Origin: Planctomycetaceae bacterium
GTDB lineage: Bacteria > Planctomycetota > Planctomycetia > Planctomycetales > Planctomycetaceae
Assembly (NCBI GenBank): GCA_041398785.1
Contig: JAWKUA010000001.1
Coordinates: 1 to 64,000, forward strand
Direction of reading: 5' to 3'
Length of the DNA: 64,000 bases
The notes beneath the pieces were generated by a model, which worked only from the letters and a program-made list of their open reading frames with translations, did no database searches and was not told the DNA's origin. This document shows positions 8,570-19,456 of this stretch, piece after piece; the stretch's first letter is position 1; each line of letters starts with the position of its first letter. Made by a program: the position numbers and the translations under genes.

Positions 8570-8949
8570 GAGTTTTTCGGATGCAGCGGCGTGTTGCCGC
8601 TTGATGTCTTAGTGGATTCAGCCAGCCGCAGGGCGGTTGTGCCATGCCTCTCGTTTTTTGATGCGTGCCACTGGCCGTGCCAGTGCCCTCTACCCTCGAA
8701 GTCACTGGCACTGCCAGTGGCACACGCCCCATCGATTCATCATGAATGCAGCAACAGCCCCGATTGACTTCGTTGCACGAAAAACCGGGCCTGGCGCCAT
8801 GCGGGCTGGTCGACTCCTGGTTTGTCAGAATTTTTCAACATTTTACTGGCCGCGGCGGTCACCGATGCTTTTCGAAACTCTTACTGCCACGAGCCTGAAT
8901 GACTCATTCTTCCCGGTGGCGGTAATCGGTCGGCCCGCAGCCGACGTGC
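8570..8949. other. 380-bp spacer inside the atp operon (atpA-atpG)
   Basis: This is unusually long for an ATP synthase operon. It contains the palindromic repeat at 8665-8723, and the rest shows no open frame with family similarity. I see no promoter that I would defend. Confidence 0.6.
8665..8723. repeat. REP-like palindrome, family 1 copy 1
   Basis: Arms 8665-8685 and 8703-8723 are 21 bp and pair at 20 of 21 positions around a 17-base loop. A second member with the same arm sequence theme (CACTGGCA/TGCCAGTG) and a similar loop length lies at 43451-43514. This one sits in the atpA-atpG spacer. Confidence 0.8.
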
Positions 8950-11059
<2,110 letters not shown>

Positions 11060-11170
11060 GGATACCTCAAAAATTGCCGCACGCCGTATCAGCGGTGCGC
11101 CCGATGACGGGACCGGTGCCGGACAACCGCCCGCCCGTTACGCAGCGACCCCGCAGGGCCTTGTCAAAAA

Positions 11171-11836
11171 CTACGTGCCGATTTCCTGAAGTGCTTCGCT
11201 GATCAGCCGGTCCTGGTCGGCGTCGTTCATGGCCCGACCGAGCACTCGTTCCGTGGCTGCGGCCACCTGCCGATTGACCGATGTGAAGACATCCGCCAGA
11301 GCCGCATCTTTGGCCCGGCCGATATCTTCCTTCGCTCGAACCCGCATGGCTTCCACGTCAGCCTGTGCCTTCGCGACGATGTCCTGACTGACGCGTTCGG
11401 CGTCGCGTTTGGCTTCCGCCACCATGTCGGCGACGGTCTGCTCCGCGCCGCGAAGTTTGGCTTCGTAGTCGGCCAGCAGCGCCTGTGACTTCCGCTGGTT
11501 CTCTTCAGCCTCAGCGATCGCGGAGCGAATCCCGGCTTCCCGCCGATCAAGCCCTTCGATCATCGGCTTCCACGCGAGCTTTTTCAGCACGAACAGAAAG
11601 ATGACAAACACAACCAGCGACCACAGAGCCAGGTCCGCCTTCGGATCCATCGGAGGCCCCGGAGCCGTACCGTGGCCACCCGCCTCGGCATGCCCGTCGA
11701 CCGAAGCCGCTTCTCCGCCGTGTTCGGATTTCTCAGCGTGTTCCTGGGCATATACGGACACAACCGACGACGCGACGCACAGCGCAAACGCGAAGCAACA
11801 GAGTTTCAGCGAGTATGCAACGTATCGAAACATCAT
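11171..11836 (-). CDS. atpF: F1Fo ATP synthase b subunit with signal peptide and His-rich segment
   Basis: From ATG 11836 the product has about 221 residues. The order is: hydrophobic signal-like stretch (LKLCCFAFALCVASSVVSVYA), a short His/Glu/Gly-rich extracytoplasmic segment, one membrane helix (LALWSLVVFVIFLFVLKKLAW), then the long charged stalk helix. The latter half is classical subunit b. The frame stays open upstream to 11932, overlapping atpE; I prefer 11836 because the signal peptide starts there, although no strong ribosome-binding site is visible. Confidence 0.9.
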   Translation of the reverse strand: MMFRYVAYSLKLCCFAFALCVASSVVSVYAQEHAEKSEHGGEAASVDGHAEAGGHGTAPGPPMDPKADLALWSLVVFVIFLFVLKKLAWKPMIEGLDRREAGIRSAIAEAEENQRKSQALLADYEAKLRGAEQTVADMVAEAKRDAERVSQDIVAKAQADVEAMRVRAKEDIGRAKDAALADVFTSVNRQVAAATERVLGRAMNDADQDRLISEALQEIGT

Positions 11837-11910
11837 TGACCGCACCGCAGAACCGCAGGATCGAAAACCAGCGAACTTCGCATCACCCGGAAAGGAACAC
11901 ACGAAGCCGA

Positions 11911-12207
11911 CTAGCCGCCACGAGCAATACACACGATGAGTGCGAAAAACGTTGCCCCTTCGATCAGAGCGGCCGCAACGATCATGGCACCACGAATGTC
12001 ACCGGCAACTTCAGGCTGCCGAGCCATGCTTTCCACGGCAGAAGCACCAATCTTGCCAATACCCCAGCCGGCACCCAGCATCACAATCCCGGCCCCGAAG
12101 GCGCCTGAGAAGCTGATTGAGGTACCGCCATCCTGAGCCATTGCCGGAACGGCGGTTGCCAACATGGCCGCAAAGACCAGACAGAACAATTTCACAAATC
12201 GACTCAC
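11911..12207 (-). CDS. atpE: F1Fo ATP synthase c subunit (proteolipid)
   Basis: The protein has 98 residues. It carries an N-terminal signal peptide ending near VPAMAQ, then two membrane helices. The first has glycine-rich GAGIVMLGAGWGIGKIGASA, and the loop has the conserved ARQPE. The second has the ion-binding Glu in ALIEGATFFALIV. The Glu is followed by Gly-Ala, not the Ser/Thr-Thr of sodium-binding rings, so a proton-type ring is likely. An added signal peptide on subunit c is known from some deeply branching bacteria. Confidence 0.95.
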   Translation of the reverse strand: MSRFVKLFCLVFAAMLATAVPAMAQDGGTSISFSGAFGAGIVMLGAGWGIGKIGASAVESMARQPEVAGDIRGAMIVAAALIEGATFFALIVCIARGG

Positions 12208-12310
12208 GAGAAACTCCTCTTGGAATCTGAAACGCGCCGCAGCACGAAACCCTAATCGAACCCCTTTTGCCTTTGATCCGTAACTCCCGAAAAGCCTGCC
12301 CTGCTATGGG

Positions 12311-13240
12311 TCAGTGTTCATGCACCGCCATTGCGATAAAAATGGTTGACAGGAACGCGAACACATACGCCTGCAGAAACGCGACAAACAACTCCAGCAG
12401 ACCAATGAAAATCTGACCAAAAATGCTTGCCACGGTCACCAGCGACCACATCGCCACCCCTTCATGGGCAAACGAGGCAATAAACCCGAGAATTACCGCG
12501 ATCACCGTGTGGCCGCCCATGATGTTGGCAAACAGTCGAACAGCCAGAACCGCGTGCTTGATAAAGAAGCCAAAGATCTCAATCCCAAAGATGCCGTAGG
12601 ACAACACGGCCCCGCCAGCACCCGGAACACCTGTTTCCGGCTTCATATTATTAAAGAATCCGGCCGGCCCCATTGCCTGAAACCCATAGGTCACGGTGGC
12701 AAAAAACGCGACCACGGCCAACGCACCGGTGACATTGATGTTCCCGGTTGCGGAACCGAGCCAGGGAATTGCCCCCAGCAGATTGCAGATCAGGATGTAA
12801 AAGAAGCAGCTCCAGATAAACGGCAGATACTTGTCGGCAGGATGCCCTCCCGTTGGCTCATGCGAATGGTCGCCGTGACCGTCGCCATGCCCGTGATCAT
12901 GATGGTCGTCGCCAATTGTGGGCCGCACGACCTCATCTCGAATAAACAGGGCGATGGCTTCCCAGAAGTTCCAGAATCGCCCCTTTACAGGCTCACCGCT
13001 GCGAATCCTTCGCGCCAGACCCCAAAACACGAACAGGACGATTGCTGCCGCAACAACCTGCAGCACCATGAACTTCGTGAGCTCGAACGAAAATATCCCG
13101 ATGTCAAAGTTGAAGGTGTCAGGGAGCCGTATGTCCAGCAGTCCGTGGCCATGCGCATCCGCATGTCCGCCTGGCAGATCGAAGCCGGCAGCATCACGCA
13201 CATGATGAAACAGATCTTCCTGGTGCTCTTCGCCAGCCAT
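12311..13240 (-). CDS. atpB: F1Fo ATP synthase a subunit with His-rich insertions
   Basis: The protein has 309 residues with five to six membrane helices. The essential Arg of the proton channel is in AVRLFANIMGGH, and the last helices (FIGLLELFVAFLQAYVFAFLSTIF) are conserved. Two His/Asp/Gly-rich stretches are unusual. One is near the N-terminus (GGHADAHGHG), and a second lies between helices 1 and 2 (DDHHDHGHGDGHGDHSHE), in a loop expected to face the cytoplasm. They could bind metal ions; this is an inference. Confidence 0.96.
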   Translation of the reverse strand: MAGEEHQEDLFHHVRDAAGFDLPGGHADAHGHGLLDIRLPDTFNFDIGIFSFELTKFMVLQVVAAAIVLFVFWGLARRIRSGEPVKGRFWNFWEAIALFIRDEVVRPTIGDDHHDHGHGDGHGDHSHEPTGGHPADKYLPFIWSCFFYILICNLLGAIPWLGSATGNINVTGALAVVAFFATVTYGFQAMGPAGFFNNMKPETGVPGAGGAVLSYGIFGIEIFGFFIKHAVLAVRLFANIMGGHTVIAVILGFIASFAHEGVAMWSLVTVASIFGQIFIGLLELFVAFLQAYVFAFLSTIFIAMAVHEH

Positions 13241-13293
13241 GCAGACTTAAGCCAGTGGATATGGTAAGAAAAACGATCTAAAAACGAGCAGCC

Positions 13294-13686
13294 TCAGGCC
13301 ACACTGCGACTTCGACCGAACAGCACCCACACTTCGGTCGCCAGAGCCAGCAGATAGAAACCTATCAGCCAGCCGAAAAAGTCGGCGACGCCCAGATCCG
13401 GACGAAGTTCTTTCACAACAAGAGCCGCCGTGGCGACCGAAAACATCCGAACCATCGACTGCACCAGCAGCGCATTCAGATCGTTCGAGAAAATAGCGAG
13501 TCGCGAAAGGAACACAACCAACCAGCCGGGCACCAGACAACAGATTGCCGCAATCGACATCCACCAGACCCCCGACTCACCCCGCAACGACCGCGCCGGC
13601 CAGAAACAAACTGCCCAGCCAGCCGCAACCACCACGGTCAACAGCGCGACAGACGGAAACAGACCTGGACGAGATGCCTGATTCAC
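13294..13686 (-). CDS. four-helix membrane protein at the head of the atp operon
   Basis: From GTG 13686 the product has 130 residues with about four membrane helices (VALLTVVVAAGWAVCFWP; SIAAICCLVPGWLVVFLS; SMVRMFSVATAALVV; FFGWLIGFYLLALATEVWVLFG). Size and position match the AtpI/UncI-like accessory proteins that precede atpB, but I do not see a diagnostic motif. The GTG start overlaps the TGA of the upstream atpZ-like gene by four bases, so they are coupled. Confidence 0.75.
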   Translation of the reverse strand: MNQASRPGLFPSVALLTVVVAAGWAVCFWPARSLRGESGVWWMSIAAICCLVPGWLVVFLSRLAIFSNDLNALLVQSMVRMFSVATAALVVKELRPDLGVADFFGWLIGFYLLALATEVWVLFGRSRSVA

Positions 13687-14006
13687 TCTGAGCAGGAGTC
13701 CTTGTCATTCGAATCCGGCAGCCCGCTCGATGCCGCAACGTCGTTGCGCCGTTCGCGGCGTTTCTGCGATTCTTTGTCCAGCCGCCTCAGCAAATCCCGC
13801 AGCGACACTGCTGCTGCCACACAACCTGCCAGCGACCCGATGATTGTCAGCACCGGCATCCAGCCAGTCTTTGTATCCAGCCAATAGCCGACGCCTGCGC
13901 AGATGGCTATCGACATTCCCGCCGACATCACTTCGTGGGCCTGCCGATACGCATCCGCGATGCTACTGGCCCGCCGCTTGCGCCTGGTTTCGGAGTCCTT
14001 TGACAC
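13683..14006 (-). CDS. atpZ: AtpZ/AtpI-like accessory protein
   Basis: The GTG at 14006 follows GGAG and gives about 107 residues. A TTG at 14114 would add a basic leader with no family match. Two membrane helices (MSAGMSIAICAGVGYWLDTKTGWMP and LTIIGSLAGCVAAAV) fit the AtpZ pattern of G-x-x-x-G and a WLD turn. A charged tail follows. AtpZ/AtpI proteins assist c-ring assembly or Mg2+ handling. It is the first gene of the operon. Confidence 0.75.
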   Translation of the reverse strand: MSKDSETRRKRRASSIADAYRQAHEVMSAGMSIAICAGVGYWLDTKTGWMPVLTIIGSLAGCVAAAVSLRDLLRRLDKESQKRRERRNDVAASSGLPDSNDKDSCSE

Positions 14007-14755
14007 GAGGCGGAGCTCCGGTGCGTTTCGACCCTTGCCCGTGAGACCTGGTGACGTGCGCCAGACAGGTGTGTGCGGCGCGGCGAGTCTAGTGGCTGCC
14101 TTTCGGTCGTTCAAAGTTGGTGGCGCTGAGCGCTTCCGTTTCCCAGGATCGGGATGCTACACTCCCAGCCGCGAAACACTGAGCGGCATTCCGAAGCGTG
14201 ACGGTAATCCGCGATACAGGTCGTGTCGTTCCGGCGTGGCGAAGTGTGGGCGGAAAGCGGCTTGCCGCGAGTGACCGATTCGATGCCGTCAAGTGGCAAA
14301 AGTTTTTTTGCGACATCGCGCCGGTTCGGGATCATGTGTCCCGCGCTGTGTCTCAGAAAGCCTGCTGTCCACGTTGTCGATTCGGTCCTGAGCGTGAAGT
14401 TGAGGAGCGGTGCGATCCGAAGTGAGAGTCCGGCGGCGCGGTACAGTTCCGATTACACCGGCTGCGACGATCATGAAGGAGAGTCCGCCTTCGGCATCTT
14501 GCCGGATGGCTTCACAAAAAACCCGGCGTTTTCGTCGCTGTACGGACGTCTCATTCTGGACGTGAATCGACTGACCTGTCATTGTGTTGCATAGCCTGCA
14601 CTGAAAGGCAGGCATTTTCGTGCCGTCCGCGGTGTGGAAGTGCGATGCTTTATCACCATGAAGCACCGTCGCACTTCAGCGGTGGAATGATCTCCACGTT
14701 TGTCGGAAACAAGACAAGACAGAGACACGGTTGTCTCGCAGATGCGGTGAGCTGT
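14007..14755. other. intergenic region between the atp operon and a secreted protein gene
   Basis: About 750 bp separate two divergent genes. It must contain the atp promoter. Open frames here overlap on both strands, have no family match and look like shadows. I found no RNA gene, strong hairpin or convincing promoter box. Confidence 0.5.
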
Positions 14756-16111
14756 ATGCCTTTGAAATCCCGTTTTCATGGCTGTGGAAAATCCGCAGAG
14801 GCTGCTTTCCCACTTGCGGTTGTGATATTGGTGCTGACGTGCATCAGTCGTACCGCTTCTGCCCAGCCACCCGACGACGCGGCGAAGAAGTATCAGGATC
14901 AGCAGAAGCACCTGGTCCAGGACATTTCAGCAATCAAGGGCTCGCTGCTGACGAAGGAACTCAAGGGAGTCGCCGCGGATCCGGAAAAGGACATCAAGGG
15001 AGTAACCGGCGAGTTCGAAAAGATTGAGCGCACCTACCGTTCCGTCATCCGAAACGGTACCAACAGGGAAGCCGGGCCCGACTTCGATGCTCTGAAGACC
15101 GGCCTGGAATATCGCATTTTCGCTCTGTCGGATCCCGATATTCAGGCGAACTATCGCGATCTGGACGCCGCCTTCAGCAACCTGTCACGCGATATCATCG
15201 CGGCCCGCAGCATCGCCAATCCGCAGGACCAGCAGCAGTTTCGTCAGATGGTCTGCCGCGTCGCTCTGCCGCTGCTGGAAAAAGTCATCAATGAAGGGAA
15301 TCTGGTCGCTCGTTCCCTGGCCATCGACATCCTGCCGGAGATGGAAACCCTGAGCCCCAGCGCCGTTCAGCGGCGGCTGGAGATGTTTGACGAAGTCGAT
15401 GACGCGCTGATCCGGATTCTGAAAGACGAAAAACAACCGGATGTCGTCAAGCTGCGAGCCGCCAGTTCCATCAAGCGATTTCTGGAGAAAGCTGATGCCG
15501 TTCCGCAGGTGCAGCTGGCGCTGGCCGACGCAATGGTGGCCGAGCTGAAGAAACCTGTTACGGCATGGGAATACCAGTACTACCTGATCGAAGCGCTGAC
15601 CCACACGAACGTGCCGCGCGAAGTCGTTGGTGTGAAGAAGGCCTCCATTCTGGAAGCAATGGCGGAGGTCATGCAGGACACCAGACGGGACATTCTGGTG
15701 CGCTGTGCGGCAGCCGGCGCCGTTGGCAAAATTGGCTTTGACTCCCAGATCAACTTCGAACCGCTGGCGTGGAAGACGGCTCAGTTGGCGGTGGAAGCGG
15801 GGCTGACAATCGGTCAGCAGCCACCGTCTACGCGTCGGGAACTTTGCGGCTGGCACCTGTACACGGCGTTTCATCATGAAACGGCCGCCGGGCTGAATAA
15901 TTCCCGGAATCCCGAAGGTATGCTGAATCGCGCCGCCAACAACGAGGTCGTCCGTGCCGCCTATGAACACGTGCTGCCGATTGCAAAGTCGCTGATGTTT
16001 TCAAAGGGCGCGGTCGGGAACAACGACGTCCTGAAGACGAATGGCTGGGTCAGGGAAAGCAAGCCGGCCAGCCTGGCTTTCGATGCTTCGTCACCTCCGC
16101 TGAATCCCTGA
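14756..16111 (+). CDS. exported alpha-helical protein of unknown function
   Basis: ATG 14756 gives 451 residues, starting with a signal peptide (AAFPLAVVILVLTCISRTASAQ). The mature protein is helical and charged, with a HEAT-like middle: VVKLRAASSIKRFLEKADAVPQVQLALADAMVAEL and similar segments about 40 residues apart. I do not recognise the family. The conserved-looking GWHLYTAFHHETAAG lies near the C-terminus. It is convergent with the phospholipid operon and separated by 9 bases from the pgsA-like stop. Confidence 0.7.
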   Translation: MPLKSRFHGCGKSAEAAFPLAVVILVLTCISRTASAQPPDDAAKKYQDQQKHLVQDISAIKGSLLTKELKGVAADPEKDIKGVTGEFEKIERTYRSVIRNGTNREAGPDFDALKTGLEYRIFALSDPDIQANYRDLDAAFSNLSRDIIAARSIANPQDQQQFRQMVCRVALPLLEKVINEGNLVARSLAIDILPEMETLSPSAVQRRLEMFDEVDDALIRILKDEKQPDVVKLRAASSIKRFLEKADAVPQVQLALADAMVAELKKPVTAWEYQYYLIEALTHTNVPREVVGVKKASILEAMAEVMQDTRRDILVRCAAAGAVGKIGFDSQINFEPLAWKTAQLAVEAGLTIGQQPPSTRRELCGWHLYTAFHHETAAGLNNSRNPEGMLNRAANNEVVRAAYEHVLPIAKSLMFSKGAVGNNDVLKTNGWVRESKPASLAFDASSPPLNP

Positions 16112-16120
16112 AGCTGAACG

Positions 16121-16786
16121 TCAGCGGACGCCTTCCCGTCGACGTGACAGCACGTGCCGAATCGTCAGCACGTCCGCGCGCCATTCGTCCAGCACGTACG
16201 TGATTGCGGTGGCTTCCAGATTGGTCAGCGTGCCGGCGGTGGCCGCGATTCGAAACGGCCAGACGGCCCATTCCATTAGCAGCGCCACGGCTCCGAACAG
16301 CAGCAGCCACTGAGTCAGCTTGGCTCCGTACGTGTGGTAGCTGGGCACCTTGCCGTATTTCCACAATCCGTAGCCGGTGGTCAAGGCGTAGCTCGCGAAT
16401 GCCATGATGATCCACGGCAGTTCGTGCTGCAGCACGTCCCACTTCAGGTACAGGCCGCCGATGAACAGTGAACCGTAAAGGACGGAATCGGCCAGGCTGT
16501 CGAGTCTTGCGCCGAAGTCCGATCGCTGATTGAGCCAGCGGGCGATGCGACCGTCGATGAAGTCACTCAGATTCAGCACCACGAACATTGTCACGAATGC
16601 CTGCGGCCGACCCGAAAACGCCACACCCAGCATCACGAAGGCTCCCGCCAGCCGCGTCGCACAGATGACGTTGGGAATCGTCAGCCTGCGGTTACGCCAC
16701 GGCTGCGACTCGTCGGTCGAAGCTTCGCGACGGGTTCCCGAACCGACCGCATCTGGCTGTGAAGAACCGCCGTCCGAGGAATCCAT
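16121..16786 (-). CDS. CDP-alcohol phosphatidyltransferase family protein (PgsA/PssA type)
   Basis: The protein is about 221 residues and an integral membrane enzyme. The CDP-alcohol transferase motif D-x2-DG-x2-AR-x8-G-x3-D-x3-D is complete, starting at SDFIDGRIARW and ending at GARLDSLAD. Such enzymes swap CMP for an alcohol (glycerol phosphate, serine or inositol phosphate) on CDP-diacylglycerol; the acceptor cannot be read from sequence. ATG 16786 shares one base with the cdsA stop (TGATG). Coupling to cdsA, which makes the CDP-diacylglycerol substrate, supports the assignment. Confidence 0.88.
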   Translation of the reverse strand: MDSSDGGSSQPDAVGSGTRREASTDESQPWRNRRLTIPNVICATRLAGAFVMLGVAFSGRPQAFVTMFVVLNLSDFIDGRIARWLNQRSDFGARLDSLADSVLYGSLFIGGLYLKWDVLQHELPWIIMAFASYALTTGYGLWKYGKVPSYHTYGAKLTQWLLLFGAVALLMEWAVWPFRIAATAGTLTNLEATAITYVLDEWRADVLTIRHVLSRRREGVR

Positions 16787-17745
16787 CAGACACATACCGC
16801 CAGAACGAAACCGTAAAACACGGGAGCTGTAAACGTCAGGCTGTCGATTCGGTCGATCATTCCGCCATGACCCGGCAGCAGCCGGCTGCCGTCCTTGACT
16901 CCTGCGTCGCGTTTCACAGCCGACATGTTGATGTCACCAAAAAAACCGCTGACCATAATCACGGCTCCCGCAACGGCGGACATGACGATGCCACCGACCG
17001 GACTTCTGCCATTCTGAAAAGTGGTCAGCCACGGAGCCAGGACAATCGCCAGACCCGTCGTGCAGGCGAGTCCGCCGAAAAAGCCCTCCCACGACTTGTT
17101 CGGAGAAATCGCCGGCACCATCTTATGCCGTCCGAAACGGCGACCGACGATGGCCTGAGCGATGTCGTCCATTTCCGTCAGAATCATCAGAAACAGGAAC
17201 CAGCCGGCCACTCCCGCCTGCGGAAGCGTCGGCAGCGGCAATTCAAAAAGGAACAATGCGAACGACGGCAGGTACACCAGCAGCAGAATCCCCCACACGG
17301 CCATCGTTGTGGAACGAATGTAGCCGCGAACAGGACCGCTGGCGACCTGAAAAACGGATGTCAGCACGACGGCAGCCATCGGCAGAAAAACGCGAACGAT
17401 CCCACTGTAGCCGACGGCAATCGAGCCGTAGTGCAGCGGGACCAGTCCGAACGCGCACGCTTTCGTCACGCGGTTCAGTTCACTTCCGCCGGCAAGTCGC
17501 AGGTACTCACGCAGTCCCAGCCCGCTTGCCATTGCCATCAGCACTGCCGTTCCCGGAAGGCCGGACAGAACGGCAAGACAAAGTAGTGTCACCAGAATCC
17601 ACCAGGTTGCCAGACTCTGCCGTCTGGCGCTGGCAACTTCGGCGGAAGCGTTCCGGATCAGCAGGAGTCTCACAACGGATCCGACGATCAGTGCCGCGAC
17701 GGTCCCGGCAACGGCATACAACAGGCCTGGCGAAGGTGTGGTCAT
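16786..17745 (-). CDS. cdsA: phosphatidate cytidylyltransferase
   Basis: The protein has 319 residues with about eight membrane helices. The family signature S-x-x-K-R-x4-K-D-x7-H-G-G-x-x-D-R-x-D is complete: SAVKRDAGVKDGSR, then PGHGGMIDRID. SPNKSWEGFFGG is also typical. It makes CDP-diacylglycerol from phosphatidate and CTP. Its ATG overlaps the stop of the upstream VTT gene by four bases, and its own stop overlaps the next start, so the three genes form one tight operon. Confidence 0.95.
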   Translation of the reverse strand: MTTPSPGLLYAVAGTVAALIVGSVVRLLLIRNASAEVASARRQSLATWWILVTLLCLAVLSGLPGTAVLMAMASGLGLREYLRLAGGSELNRVTKACAFGLVPLHYGSIAVGYSGIVRVFLPMAAVVLTSVFQVASGPVRGYIRSTTMAVWGILLLVYLPSFALFLFELPLPTLPQAGVAGWFLFLMILTEMDDIAQAIVGRRFGRHKMVPAISPNKSWEGFFGGLACTTGLAIVLAPWLTTFQNGRSPVGGIVMSAVAGAVIMVSGFFGDINMSAVKRDAGVKDGSRLLPGHGGMIDRIDSLTFTAPVFYGFVLAVCV

Positions 17746-18440
17746 GCCGTCGATTCCGGTTGATGAAGTGTCCGGCTGATCGCACGAACAACAATGGGCA
17801 TCACCGCGGTGAAGATCAGGGCTCCGATCAGCGGGGCGTCCAGCAATTCCCAGACACCGCGTTCGGCCAGTTCAGCCAGAGTCGGCAGGCGGGAACCTGC
17901 GAACACAAACACCATCGTTCCCGGCAGAAGTCCCAGCTGAGTCGTCCACCAGAACGTCGACGTCGGTACCAGGTTCAGCGCGCCGGCTCCGTAATTGACC
18001 ACGCTGAACGGAGCATGCATCAGTCGCAGCAGTAGCAGATAGTACGCGGTGTCATGCCGCAGCCGTTCCTTCCACCGCTGCAGCACCTCGGCGTAACGGG
18101 CTTCGACGAAGCTGCGAAGCGCGTAGCGGCTGAATGCAAACGTGCACAGCGCCGCGACCGTCAGCGCACAATCGACCATCAGCACGGCCGACCAGAACCC
18201 AAACAGCCAGCCGAAGATGACCGACTTCCCCGACGTTCCCGGAATCAGTGACAGGCAGACATAGGCGACAAAGCCGATGCCCCACGCGGCGACCGGCCGC
18301 CGTTCGACAGTGTTCCGCAGGCGATTCTCACGTTCGATCAGCCACTGCAAAGACGTATACTCTCCTGCCAGCAGTCCCAGAATCACGATCACCAGAACCA
18401 GAATCAGTGAGATCAGGATTCGACGCTGCAGCACATGCAT
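17742..18440 (-). CDS. VTT-domain (TVP38/DedA-like) membrane protein
   Basis: From ATG 18440, with AGGGA upstream, the product has 232 residues. It has an N-terminal membrane helix (LISLILVLVIVILGLLAG) and a VTT/SNARE-associated core: GFVAYVCLSLIPGTSGKSVIFGWLFG then FSRYALRSFVEARY and LRLMHAPFSVVNYGAGAL. Members of this superfamily act as lipid scramblases or undecaprenyl-phosphate flippases. Position at the head of a CdsA/CDP-alcohol transferase operon fits a phospholipid-transport role (inference). Confidence 0.85.
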   Translation of the reverse strand: MHVLQRRILISLILVLVIVILGLLAGEYTSLQWLIERENRLRNTVERRPVAAWGIGFVAYVCLSLIPGTSGKSVIFGWLFGFWSAVLMVDCALTVAALCTFAFSRYALRSFVEARYAEVLQRWKERLRHDTAYYLLLLRLMHAPFSVVNYGAGALNLVPTSTFWWTTQLGLLPGTMVFVFAGSRLPTLAELAERGVWELLDAPLIGALIFTAVMPIVVRAISRTLHQPESTA

Positions 18441-18489
18441 CACGAATTCCCTGTCATCATTTGTCCGTCTCCAGACCTGCGGTGCCGTT

Positions 18490-19383
18490 GTGAATGACCA
18501 GTCAACGCCGGATGTGACAATCCTGCAAATCTCGGACCTGCACTTCGGTCCGCCGTACGTACACGAAGTCGGCGAGGCGCTGATTCGCATCGCACCTGGT
18601 CTGAACGCGGACGCCGTCATCGTCAGCGGCGACCTGACTCAGCGAGCCAAACGCGAACAGTTTGTGGCCGCGAAGGAATTCCTGGCCCGGCTGCCGGACG
18701 TTCCGCGGATGGTCATTCCCGGCAACCACGATGTTCCGCTGTATCGCGTGAAGGAACGAATCGCGGACCCTCACGGATTGTACCGCGAAATCATTTCGGA
18801 CGAGCTGAACCCGGTGCTGGAAATCGACGGAGCCGTGTTCGTGGGACTCGATTCCACCGCGCCGCACTCCGCCATCAGTAACGGACGAATCCGAAGATGG
18901 CAACTGGACGCCGTACAGCAGGTACTGACGGCGGCACCGCTGGATTCCGCCAGAATCGTGGTGGCTCACCATCACTTCGCTCCGGCTCCCGACTACCTGC
19001 ACGATTCCACCATGCCGAAAGCGAAACGTGCGATGATGAGGTTCATCGATCTTGATGTCGACATGATTCTGGGAGGTCATCTGCATCGCGCGTACATCGG
19101 AAATTCTCTGGACATTTACCCCGGCCGCCACCGTGAACGCGGCATCATTATCTGCCAGTGCGGCACCTCCACGTCTCGCCGCGGACGCGGGCGCGAGCGC
19201 GAAAAGAACTCCTTCAATCTGATCGAAATTCGAAAAGCTTCCATCACTATCACTCACTTCATGTACTTCGACGCGGACGCCGGCTTTGCGGCAAACAGCC
19301 GCCACACGTTTCGTCGCGGACCTTCCGACCTGCGAAGTCGATCGCCGGAGCCATCGAACGAACCCGCACGCCGCAGCGACTGA
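18490..19383 (+). CDS. calcineurin-type metallophosphoesterase (CpdA-like)
   Basis: From GTG 18490 the product has about 297 residues and no signal peptide. All five metal motifs are present: ISDLHFG, VSGDLTQR, IPGNHDVP, VVAHHHFAP and GGHLHRAY. This layout matches class III cyclic-nucleotide phosphodiesterases and lipid pyrophosphatases of the same fold. The C-terminal 40 residues are Arg/Ser rich and look disordered. It diverges from the lipid operon with a 49-bp gap, so a phospholipid substrate is possible but unproven. Confidence 0.85.
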   Translation: MNDQSTPDVTILQISDLHFGPPYVHEVGEALIRIAPGLNADAVIVSGDLTQRAKREQFVAAKEFLARLPDVPRMVIPGNHDVPLYRVKERIADPHGLYREIISDELNPVLEIDGAVFVGLDSTAPHSAISNGRIRRWQLDAVQQVLTAAPLDSARIVVAHHHFAPAPDYLHDSTMPKAKRAMMRFIDLDVDMILGGHLHRAYIGNSLDIYPGRHRERGIIICQCGTSTSRRGRGREREKNSFNLIEIRKASITITHFMYFDADAGFAANSRHTFRRGPSDLRSRSPEPSNEPARRSD

Positions 19384-19456
19384 CGTACCGAAATCCTCAC
19401 CCGACGCACCGGCATTCACGAGCACCGCATTTCCGCACGCAACAGGCAGGCCAGCC

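Noticed and set aside
11911..12207. Sodium-type ATP synthase c-ring
   Set aside because: The ion-binding Glu is followed by Gly-Ala rather than the Ser/Thr residues of sodium-binding rings.
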